Part shown: positions 24,996 to 31,674 of the stretch, piece by piece
Position numbering within the stretch: the stretch's first letter is position 1
Layout of the letters: the number at the start of each line of letters is the position of its first letter
NCBI GenBank assembly: GCA_023410055.1
Contig: JAEYQK010000069.1
Span: 1-49,439 of the forward strand
Direction of reading: 5' to 3'
Length of the DNA: 49,439 nt
Origin: Acidobacteriota bacterium
Lineage (GTDB): Bacteria; Acidobacteriota; Terriglobia; Terriglobales; Acidobacteriaceae
Program-made: the position numbers and the translations under genes
The notes under the pieces: model-generated
Told to the model about the DNA's origin: nothing
The model's input: the letters and a program-made list of their open reading frames with translations, nothing else
Database searches by the model: none

Positions 24996-26009
24996 ATGGC
25001 TATTAAGGTTGGTATCAACGGATTTGGCCGCATCGGCCGCAACGTCCTCCGCGCATCCCTGGAAGACAAGAACATCGAGTTCGTAGCCGTAAACGATCTC
25101 ACCAGCCCCGCGACTCTCGCCCACTTGCTCAAGTACGACTCAGTGATCGGCAACCTGAAGGGTCACACCGTCGAAGCCGGCGCCGATTTCATCAGCGTTG
25201 ACGGCAAGAAGATCAAGGTTTTTGCCGAGAAGGATCCCGCCAAGCTCGATTGGGCATCCGTAGGCGCGCAGGTAGTCGTCGAGTCCACCGGACGCTTCAC
25301 CAATGCCGAAGATGCCAAGAAGCACCTTGGTACCACGGTCAAGAAGGTCATCATCTCGGCTCCGGCAAAGGGTGAGGACATCACCATCGTCATGGGCGTC
25401 AACGACGACAAGTACGATCCGGCTAAGCACCACGTCATTTCGAACGCTTCCTGCACCACCAATTGCCTCGCCCCGATCGCGAAGGTCGTCAACGACAACT
25501 TCAAGATCCAGAGCGGCACCATGACCACGATCCACAGCTATACCAACGATCAGGTCATTCTCGACTTCCCGCACAAGGACCTCCGTCGCGCTCGCGCCGC
25601 TGCCCTGTCCATGATTCCGACTTCCACTGGCGCCGCCAAGGCCCTGAAACTCGTCATCCCTGAACTGTCCGGCAAGTTGGACGGATTCTCGATGCGCGTT
25701 CCCACGCCTGACGTTTCCGTGGTCGACCTCGTCGTCTTCACCGAGAAAGCAACCACGGTTGAGGAAGTCAATGCGGCATTGGAGAAGGCGTCCAAGTCGG
25801 GCGCGCTCGCTCCTTACCTCGGCTATGAAACCGGTGAGCTAGTCTCCATGGACTTCCGTGGTGATGACCGCTCCTCGATCGTCGATGCCCCGATGACTCG
25901 CGTCGTCAACGGCAACTGCGTGAAGGTTATCTCCTGGTACGATAACGAGTGGGGATATTCCTGCCGCGTTCGCGACCTGATCGATTTCATGGGCAAGAAG
26001 GGCCTGTAA
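24996..26009 (+). CDS. gap: Glyceraldehyde-3-phosphate dehydrogenase
   Basis: The start at ATG 24996 follows AGGAGAA; the 37 residues of the longer frame are leader sequence. The 337-residue enzyme has the NAD-binding start IKVGINGFGRIGRN, the catalytic cysteine motif SNASCTTNCLAP, the phosphate-site segment IPTSTGAAKA and the C-terminal WYDNEWGYSCRV. It oxidises glyceraldehyde-3-phosphate to 1,3-bisphosphoglycerate with NAD and phosphate. It is the first gene of a glycolytic cluster followed by pgk, a macrodomain gene and tpiA. Two palindromes fill the gap to pgk, so pgk may be on the same transcript or have its own signals. Confidence 0.98.
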   Translation: MAIKVGINGFGRIGRNVLRASLEDKNIEFVAVNDLTSPATLAHLLKYDSVIGNLKGHTVEAGADFISVDGKKIKVFAEKDPAKLDWASVGAQVVVESTGRFTNAEDAKKHLGTTVKKVIISAPAKGEDITIVMGVNDDKYDPAKHHVISNASCTTNCLAPIAKVVNDNFKIQSGTMTTIHSYTNDQVILDFPHKDLRRARAAALSMIPTSTGAAKALKLVIPELSGKLDGFSMRVPTPDVSVVDLVVFTEKATTVEEVNAALEKASKSGALAPYLGYETGELVSMDFRGDDRSSIVDAPMTRVVNGNCVKVISWYDNEWGYSCRVRDLIDFMGKKGL

Positions 26010-26024
26010 TTTGGTTCAACGGTG

Positions 26025-26057
26025 CCCCGTTCAAGCCTTCTTTTGGCTTGAGCGGGG
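26025..26057. repeat. TTCAAGCC-type palindrome, copy 1
   Basis: CCCCGTTCAAGCC and GGCTTGAGCGGGG form a 13-base-pair stem with one G-U pair and a loop TTCTTTT, 15 bases after the gap stop. A sister copy with the same G-U position and a TTTT loop end lies after tpiA (28810-28842). Confidence 0.75.
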
Positions 26058-26074
26058 TGACGATTCAGTCGTAG

Positions 26075-26095
26075 GGACGGGGCTCTGCCCCGTCC
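26075..26095. repeat. GGACGGGGC-TCT-GCCCCGTCC palindrome, copy 1
   Basis: A perfect nine-base-pair stem with loop TCT. The identical 21 bases occur again at 35997-36017, after the M20 peptidase gene. It is an interspersed palindromic repeat in intergenic DNA. Confidence 0.8.
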
Positions 26096-26149
26096 GGTTT
26101 TACCCCGCAGCACATCAACCCGCGCTATCTGCGCGCCGAGGTAAACCAA

Positions 26150-27349
26150 ATGTCCAAGCTTTCTATTCGTGATCTTCCTCTAGACGGCAATCGCATCTTT
26201 ATGCGCGTTGATTTCAACGTTCCGCTCGACGGCACAGCCGTTTCCGACGACACGCGCATCCGTGAAACCCTGCCCACCATCGAATACGCACTCAAGAAGG
26301 GCGCGAGGCTGATCCTTGCATCGCATCTCGGACGCCCCAAAGGGCAGGTCAACCCCAAGTATTCCTTGAAGCCTGTCGCCGAGCGCCTGCGAATGCTGCT
26401 TGACGAGAGACTCGGCCGCGGCTGCAACGTCGGATTCTCACCCGACTGCGTTGGTCTCCAGGCGGAAGAAATGGCCAACAAGCTTGAAAAGGGACAGGTC
26501 CTTCTGCTTGAGAACGTCCGCTTCCACGCCGAAGAAGAGAAGAACGACCCCGCATTCGCGAAGCAACTGGCCAATCTCGCCGACTACTACGTCAACGATG
26601 CTTTCGGCTCCGCGCACCGCGCCCACGCTTCCACCGAAGGCATCACCAAGTTCGTCCAGAAGTCGGCCGCTGGCTTCCTGATGGAAAAGGAACTCGAGTA
26701 CCTCGGCAAGGCGCTCGAAAACCCGCAACGCCCGTTCGTCGCTATCCTCGGTGGAGCGAAAGTCAGCGATAAAATCGGTGTAATTCAGAACCTGATCGAC
26801 AAAGTTGATGCTCTGATCATCGGCGGCGGCATGGCCTACACGTTCCTCAAAGCTCAGGGACACCAAATAGGCAAGTCGCTCGTCGAAGAAGATAAGCTTG
26901 ATCTCGCGAAGCAGTTGCTCGAGCAAGCCAAGGCGAAGGGCGTGAAGTTCCTGTTGCCCATCGATCACGTCGTCGCGGACAAGTTCGAAGCCACGGCCGC
27001 ACACGAGACCGTAGCCGAGATCCCCGCCGACAAGATGGCGCTCGACATCGGTCCCAAGACGGTTGCTCTCTTCTCCGAAGCAATCGCAGCAGCGAAGACC
27101 ATCGTCTGGAACGGCCCCATGGGTGTGTTCGAGATGGAAGCCTTCGCCAAGGGAACCAACGCAATCGCGAAAGTCGTTGCCGATAACAGCGCGGCAATTT
27201 CGATCGTCGGCGGTGGCGACAGCGTCTCAGCCGTGAAGAAAGCCGGCGTGGCCGACAAGATCACGCATATCTCAACCGGTGGCGGAGCCTCCCTCGAGTT
27301 CCTCGAAGGCAAGATCCTCCCCGGCGTCGCGGCTTTGAGCGAGAAATAA
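26150..27349 (+). CDS. pgk: Phosphoglycerate kinase
   Basis: The 399-residue protein is full length. It shows the N-terminal substrate-domain pattern RVDFNVPLDG, LASHLGRPKG, LLENVRFHAEEE and NDAFGSAHRAHAST. The hinge and nucleotide domain follow with AILGGAKVSDKIGV, IIGGGMAYTFLKA, WNGPMGVFEME and the C-terminal VGGGDSVSAV with STGGGASLEFLEG. It makes ATP from 1,3-bisphosphoglycerate. It lies 140 bases after gap and before the macrodomain gene. Its start follows GAGGTAAACCAA, which contains a usable GAGG site. Confidence 0.98.
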   Translation: MSKLSIRDLPLDGNRIFMRVDFNVPLDGTAVSDDTRIRETLPTIEYALKKGARLILASHLGRPKGQVNPKYSLKPVAERLRMLLDERLGRGCNVGFSPDCVGLQAEEMANKLEKGQVLLLENVRFHAEEEKNDPAFAKQLANLADYYVNDAFGSAHRAHASTEGITKFVQKSAAGFLMEKELEYLGKALENPQRPFVAILGGAKVSDKIGVIQNLIDKVDALIIGGGMAYTFLKAQGHQIGKSLVEEDKLDLAKQLLEQAKAKGVKFLLPIDHVVADKFEATAAHETVAEIPADKMALDIGPKTVALFSEAIAAAKTIVWNGPMGVFEMEAFAKGTNAIAKVVADNSAAISIVGGGDSVSAVKKAGVADKITHISTGGGASLEFLEGKILPGVAALSEK

Positions 27350-27355
27350 ACGTAG

Positions 27356-27431
27356 CGCCGGACTCCAGTCCGGCGTTGCTTTGTAGCGCCGCCGCCTCGG
27401 CGGTTATAGCGGCGGGCAACTTGCCCGCCGC
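27356..27431. repeat. Cluster of three palindromes between pgk and the macrodomain gene
   Basis: CGCCGGACT-CC-AGTCCGGCG (27356-27375), a weaker GCCGCC/GGCGG dyad (about 27388-27404), and GCGGCGGGCAA-C-TTGCCCGCCGC (27409-27431) follow each other with short TGTAGC-like links. They fill nearly the whole spacer. A variant of the last is seen at about 36047-36070. Confidence 0.75.
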
Positions 27432-27438
27432 ATTCACA

Positions 27439-28017
27439 ATGTCGAAAGCCCTCAAATACGATCTTCCCGGCTCCCGCACCCTCGAACTAACTGAGGGCGA
27501 CATCACGCGTCAGGACACCGATGCCATCGTCAACGCCGCAAACTCTACTCTGCTTGGCGGCGGTGGCGTGGACGGCGCAATCCACCGCGCTGGCGGCCCC
27601 ACGATTCTCGAAGCCTGCAAAAAGCTTCGTGCCACTACACTTCCCGACGGACTTCCCGCCGGACAAGCCGTTGCTACGACAGCTGGCAACATGGCTGCGA
27701 AGTACGTGATCCACACCGTCGGCCCGATCCATCGTGGAGGCAAAAGCGGCGAACCCGAAACCCTCGCCAGTGCCTATCGCGAATCGATCCGAGTGGCCGA
27801 CGAACTCGAACTTAGATCGATCTCATTTCCTTCAATTTCCACCGGCGCTTACGGATACCCGATTCACGAAGCGGCAAAGATCGCCATCAGCACCGTAATT
27901 GAATCGTTCAAATCCACGCGCCACATCCAACTCGTGCGCTTCGTGCTCTTCGGAGCCAGTGCATACAACACTTACTCCAAAGTTGCCGATACGCTGACAA
28001 GAGGTATCTCCAACTGA
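27439..28017 (+). CDS. Macrodomain protein (O-acetyl-ADP-ribose deacetylase type)
   Basis: The start is placed at ATG 27439, since the longer frame from 27376 reads through palindromic repeats. The 192-residue protein is a single macrodomain of the MacroD type. It has LTEGDITRQDTDAIVNAANS, the loop GGGGVDGAIHRAGG, VIHTVGPIH and the phosphate loop FPSISTGAYGYP. Such proteins bind ADP-ribose and hydrolyse O-acetyl-ADP-ribose or remove ADP-ribose from proteins. No Shine-Dalgarno is evident before the start, as palindromic repeats abut it. Its place between pgk and tpiA is unusual and could indicate insertion into a glycolytic operon or a functional tie to NAD metabolism. Its stop overlaps the tandem repeat at 28014-28045. 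Confidence 0.92.
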   Translation: MSKALKYDLPGSRTLELTEGDITRQDTDAIVNAANSTLLGGGGVDGAIHRAGGPTILEACKKLRATTLPDGLPAGQAVATTAGNMAAKYVIHTVGPIHRGGKSGEPETLASAYRESIRVADELELRSISFPSISTGAYGYPIHEAAKIAISTVIESFKSTRHIQLVRFVLFGASAYNTYSKVADTLTRGISN

Positions 28018-28045
28018 GTACTGAGTACCGAGTACTGAGAACTGA
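28014..28045. repeat. Period-7 tandem repeat CTGAGTA
   Basis: The units are CTGAGTA, CTGAGTA, CCGAGTA, CTGAGAA, CTGA in seven-base register. The first unit contains the macrodomain stop codon, and the array ends three bases before the tpiA start, where the ribosome binding site should be. Confidence 0.8.
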
Positions 28046-28048
28046 CTT

Positions 28049-28798
28049 ATGCGAAAGAAACTGATTGCCGCCAACTGGAAGATGTACAAGACTCCGGAAC
28101 AAACCCGCGAGTTCTTCAAAGGGTTCCTTCCTCTCGTGAAGGATCACACCCGCGACGAGATCGTCGTCTGCCCGCCTTTCGTGAACCTGCCCGCCGCCGT
28201 TGAAGCCGCAAAAGGCTCCAACGTCATGATCGGCGCCCAGGACATGTTCTGGGAAAAGGAAGGTGCCTTCACCGGCCAAATCTCACCCGAGATGCTCCTG
28301 GCCGTGGGATGCACTCACGTGATCCTCGGCCACTCCGAGCGCCGTCAGTACTTCGGCGAGACCGACGACACGGTCAATCGCAAACTCGAAGTCGCACTCG
28401 AGAACGGCCTGACTCCTATTGTTTGCGTCGGCGAAGTGCTCGAAGAGCGCGAAGCCAATCTGACCGATGACGTTCTGCGCCGTCAGTGCGTAGGCGCTTT
28501 CCGAGGCATCTCCGCGAAGAAAGCTGCGAAGCTCGTCATCGCCTACGAACCCGTTTGGGCCATCGGAACCGGCAAGACCGCCACTCCGAAGATCGCCGCA
28601 GACGCTCACGAGACAATCCGTGGCGAAGCAGCAAAAGCCTTCGGCAAAGAGTTCGCCGACGGACTGCGCATCCTCTACGGTGGCAGCGTAAAGCCCGACA
28701 ACGCGCATGTCCTTATGTCCGAAAGTGAGATCGACGGCGCACTCGTCGGAGGCGCCAGCCTCAAGCCCGACACCTTCACGTCAATCGTGAAGTGGTAA
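28049..28798 (+). CDS. tpiA: Triosephosphate isomerase
   Basis: The 249-residue enzyme has the family's complete catalytic set: Lys in IAANWKMYKT, His in VILGHSERRQYFGE, Glu in IAYEPVWAIGTGKTA, and the phosphate-binding ILYGGSVKPDNA and GALVGGASL. It interconverts dihydroxyacetone phosphate and glyceraldehyde-3-phosphate. It closes the gap-pgk-macrodomain-tpiA cluster. The leader is made almost entirely of CTGAGTA repeats and offers no standard Shine-Dalgarno, only GAG units, which is odd for a highly expressed gene. A TTCAAGCC-type palindrome follows the stop. Confidence 0.98.
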   Translation: MRKKLIAANWKMYKTPEQTREFFKGFLPLVKDHTRDEIVVCPPFVNLPAAVEAAKGSNVMIGAQDMFWEKEGAFTGQISPEMLLAVGCTHVILGHSERRQYFGETDDTVNRKLEVALENGLTPIVCVGEVLEEREANLTDDVLRRQCVGAFRGISAKKAAKLVIAYEPVWAIGTGKTATPKIAADAHETIRGEAAKAFGKEFADGLRILYGGSVKPDNAHVLMSESEIDGALVGGASLKPDTFTSIVKW

Positions 28799-28809
28799 CG
28801 CTCAGGTGG

Positions 28810-28842
28810 CCCATTCAAGCCCCGGTTTTGGGCTTGAGTGGG
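28810..28842. repeat. TTCAAGCC-type palindrome, copy 2
   Basis: CCCATTCAAGCCC and GGGCTTGAGTGGG pair over 13 bases, with one G-U pair and loop CGGTTTT, 11 bases after the tpiA stop. It matches the copy after gap (26025-26057) in core sequence, loop and position of the wobble. Confidence 0.75.
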
Positions 28843-28873
28843 TTCACAGCCGCCATCGGATGATTTGGGTGTT

Positions 28874-28910
28874 CGATCACCCGATCACCCGATGGCCCGA
28901 TCACCCGATC
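28874..28910. repeat. Period-8 tandem repeat CCGATCAC, copy 2
   Basis: The units run CGATCAC, CCGATCAC, CCGATGGC, CCGATCAC, CCGATC in exact eight-base register, as at 20462-20497. Confidence 0.8.
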
Positions 28911-29259
28911 TATTCATTTCTCCCCCACTCTTCGAACAGAAATCATTTCCAGTGTTCCGATCCCTGCCGACAGTTCTTGTTGTGCTTGCACCCTTCGATG
29001 GCCACCTCCTCTCCTGTGCTGTTTCAGCGTATCAAGGCTCCCGAAGGTCTGGATATTCTGGACCACAAACTGGCTAAGTACCAGTATTTGCAACCCAAAC
29101 TCCCAAAGTTCTCAGGTACGAAGTGAAGGGGGCGTGCGGATCGGATATATCCAAACAGGGAAGAAAAAATTCCCGGTCACTGAAATACTGAGCGGCTTGG
29201 CTCCAATGTGTATCTAACTTTCCTGACCGCAGTTTTGGATTTCGTGGTCCGGAGTTGCT
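28911..29259. other. Intergenic region before the DUF2760/Hsp70 operon
   Basis: No supported gene is visible. A 42-codon plus-strand frame from ATG 28998 to 29126 lacks a Shine-Dalgarno and resembles nothing I know. A secG gene, which often follows tpiA, was looked for and not seen. The promoter of the Hsp70 operon probably lies in 29130-29250, but I could not pick boxes with confidence. Confidence 0.4.
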
Positions 29260-29802
29260 ATGCCAGGTTTCTGGACGCGAGTAGGTTTAGCGTTTCGCGC
29301 TTTCAATGCAGTTCTGTCCGAGGGAGAGTTGCCCGAGGAGCTTTCCCGCGAGCTAGTCAGGACCTCGCAACCTGCGCTCGCGAATGGGGCCGCGGCTCTA
29401 CCAGCCAAGATCGAGGCTGCTCCCATTGATCGCTCAGTGCAGACGCTCGCTTTGTTGCAGCGAGACGGGCGGCTGATCGACTTTCTTTCCGAAGACATCG
29501 CGCCTTATCCTGACGCACAGCTCGGGGCTGCCGTACGCAGCGTGCACGAGAGCTGCAACCAAGCACTGAAGCGCTACTTCACATTGGAACCTATTCTCGA
29601 CTCTGAAGAGGACCAACCTGTAACCGTTCAGCCTGGTTTCGATTCGTCGGCAATAAAACTAGTCGGAAACGTGACTGGAGAGCCGCCCATTCGCGGCCTG
29701 CTGCGTCATCGCGGCTGGCGGGTTACGGAAGCGCGCCTGCCGTTATTGCCCAAGAACTCAGACAACATGATCGTCGCACCCGCGGAGGTTGAGGTTCCGT
29801 AA
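29260..29802 (+). CDS. DUF2760-family protein, Hsp70-operon partner
   Basis: The 180-residue protein has an amphipathic start (MPGFWTRVGLAFRAFNAVL), an Ala-rich stretch and a helical core TLALLQRDGRLIDFLSEDI. It then shows PDAQLGAAVRSVHESCNQAL and a C-terminal beta part GEPPIRGLLRHRGWRV with LPLLPKN. This matches my memory of DUF2760, a family usually encoded next to two unusual Hsp70 genes, as here. It has no signal peptide or membrane helix. Its biochemical role is unknown; given the constant neighbourhood it may be a cochaperone or the client adaptor. The next gene starts 30 bases later with a good AGGAG. Confidence 0.75.
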   Translation: MPGFWTRVGLAFRAFNAVLSEGELPEELSRELVRTSQPALANGAAALPAKIEAAPIDRSVQTLALLQRDGRLIDFLSEDIAPYPDAQLGAAVRSVHESCNQALKRYFTLEPILDSEEDQPVTVQPGFDSSAIKLVGNVTGEPPIRGLLRHRGWRVTEARLPLLPKNSDNMIVAPAEVEVP

Positions 29803-29832
29803 CAGCCGCGAGCCACAAACAGGAGATCGCAG

Positions 29833-31674
29833 TTGGACGCAATTGTTGGCATCGATCTGGGTACAACAAATTCCGCTCTGGCCCAAACTGCCATGGCTGA
29901 AAGCGATGAGCCTGCTCGTATTGAGTTGGAGACCATACCGCAGCTCATCAACCCAAACGAAGTAGCGGACCGTACCCTGCTACCTTCGTTCATCTATATC
30001 GCGGGCGACCTCGACTTCCCAAAGGGCAGCCTTGCGCTGCCCTGGGACGACAACCCGAAGCTGGTCGTCGGCGAACTCGCGCGCAAACGAGGCGCGGAGA
30101 GCCCAGCGCGACTGGTAGCTTCCGCCAAGTCATGGCTTTCGTATGCAGGAGTGAGCCGCACGTCGCCAATACTGCCTTGGCAGGCACCCGATGAGGTCGC
30201 AAAGATTTCGCCGGTTGATGCGTCCGCGGAATACTTGCGTTATCTGCGCAAAGTCTGGGAAGTACACAACCCGCAACTGTCGCTCGCAGACCAGGAAGTC
30301 CTGCTAACCGTTCCGGCCTCTTTCGACGAAGAAGCCCGCGAACTCACACGCCGCGCCGCCGAGCAAGCCGGACTTCATGATGTCACTCTGCTTGAGGAGC
30401 CCCAGGCTGCCTTTTACGCCTGGATCGAAAGCCAGGGCGACTCATGGCGCAACCGAATCAAGGTCGGCGATCTCGTGCTTGTGTGCGACGTGGGTGGCGG
30501 CACCACCGACTTCAGCTTGATTGCCGTGTCGGAGGAAGATGGCCAACTCGCGCTAAAGCGCGTGGCGGTTGGCGAACACATTCTGCTGGGCGGCGACAAC
30601 ATGGACCTCGCTCTGGCCCGCTTGTTGCAGCAAAGACTCGAACAAGACGGCAATCGGATCGACACCTGGCAGCTTCATGGACTCTGGCACCAGGCGCGCA
30701 ACGCTAAGGAGAAGCTGTTCGACAATCCGGAGTCGCAGAGCGAGAGCATCACGCTACTGGGCAAAGGACGAAAACTCGTTGGCGGCACGATCAAAACAGA
30801 GTTGGCCCGCACAGACCTCAATCAGGTCCTCGTAAACGGCTTCTTCCCCAATATATCGAGTAACGATATGCCCATAAGGCAGCGGCGCATTGGCTTCCAG
30901 GAACTTGGCCTGCCTTACGCAGCGGACCCTGCTATCACCAAGCATCTCGCGCGTTTTCTCACCGAGCAGGTGCGCAATAGTCCCGAGGCAAGCAAAATCC
31001 GGCGCGGCCGTACGGGATTGGCGTGTCCAACTCACATCTTGTTCAACGGCGGCGTGATGAAAGCAACCGTGCTGCGAGCGCGACTTGTCGAAGTACTCAA
31101 CGGATGGCTTCGCGAAGAGGGCTTTGAACCTCTGGGTGCGGCACACGTGCTCGAAGCTCCCGACCTCGAGCACGCCGTTGCGCGGGGCGCGGCTTACTAC
31201 GGCAGAGCACGGCGCGGGCGCGGAGTCCGCATCCGGAGCGGCGCCGCTCGCACGTACTACATCGGCATCGAAAGCGCCATGCCTGCAGTCCCCGGCATGG
31301 AGGCTCCGTTGAAGGCGCTGTGCGTCGTTCCCTTCGGTATGGAGGAAGGCACCGAGGCGACGGTTCCAGGCCGCGAGTTTGGCTTGGTTGTAGGGGAGCA
31401 GGCGGAGTTCCGTTTTCTCAGCTCAAGCGTGAGAAAACAGGACCATGTGGGCGACCTGCTGGAGGACTGGGGTGAAGAGATCCAGGAACTGAGCCCACTC
31501 GACGTCACGCTCAGCGTTGATGGCCAGAAAGGCGCTGTTCTGCCTGTCCGGCTTGAAACGCGCATCACCGAGCTCGGGACGCTTGAAGTGTGGTGCGTTT
31601 CCCGTGATGGCCAGCATCGCTGGAAGCTCGAACTCAACATCCGCGAAAAGAGCGACAACTCAGTGGCGGCCTGA
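29833..31674 (+). CDS. Hsp70-family chaperone-like ATPase, first of a tandem pair
   Basis: The start is a TTG at 29833 preceded by CAGGAGATCGC. The 613-residue protein keeps the Hsp70 nucleotide-binding motifs: phosphate-1 GIDLGTTNSALA, phosphate-2 VCDVGGGTTDFSL and the adenosine motif LFNGGVMKATV. The linker and C-terminal part form a short beta domain (about 450-600) without the helical lid and EEVD-type tail of DnaK. So it is an Hsp70 relative specialised for something other than general folding. Its last base overlaps the first base of the next Hsp70 gene (TGATG), implying translational coupling and probably a paired complex. No DnaJ or GrpE gene is adjacent. Confidence 0.93.
   Translation: MDAIVGIDLGTTNSALAQTAMAESDEPARIELETIPQLINPNEVADRTLLPSFIYIAGDLDFPKGSLALPWDDNPKLVVGELARKRGAESPARLVASAKSWLSYAGVSRTSPILPWQAPDEVAKISPVDASAEYLRYLRKVWEVHNPQLSLADQEVLLTVPASFDEEARELTRRAAEQAGLHDVTLLEEPQAAFYAWIESQGDSWRNRIKVGDLVLVCDVGGGTTDFSLIAVSEEDGQLALKRVAVGEHILLGGDNMDLALARLLQQRLEQDGNRIDTWQLHGLWHQARNAKEKLFDNPESQSESITLLGKGRKLVGGTIKTELARTDLNQVLVNGFFPNISSNDMPIRQRRIGFQELGLPYAADPAITKHLARFLTEQVRNSPEASKIRRGRTGLACPTHILFNGGVMKATVLRARLVEVLNGWLREEGFEPLGAAHVLEAPDLEHAVARGAAYYGRARRGRGVRIRSGAARTYYIGIESAMPAVPGMEAPLKALCVVPFGMEEGTEATVPGREFGLVVGEQAEFRFLSSSVRKQDHVGDLLEDWGEEIQELSPLDVTLSVDGQKGAVLPVRLETRITELGTLEVWCVSRDGQHRWKLELNIREKSDNSVAA

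Noticed and set aside
20462..28910. CRISPR array made of the period-8 or period-7 repeats, or of GCTACCAA repeats
   Set aside because: Units are only 7-8 bases (or irregularly spaced), have no unique spacers of uniform length, and no cas gene is present.
28998..29126. 42-codon plus-strand frame after tpiA
   Set aside because: No Shine-Dalgarno and no recognisable homology; it may be chance. Conservation would be needed to call it.
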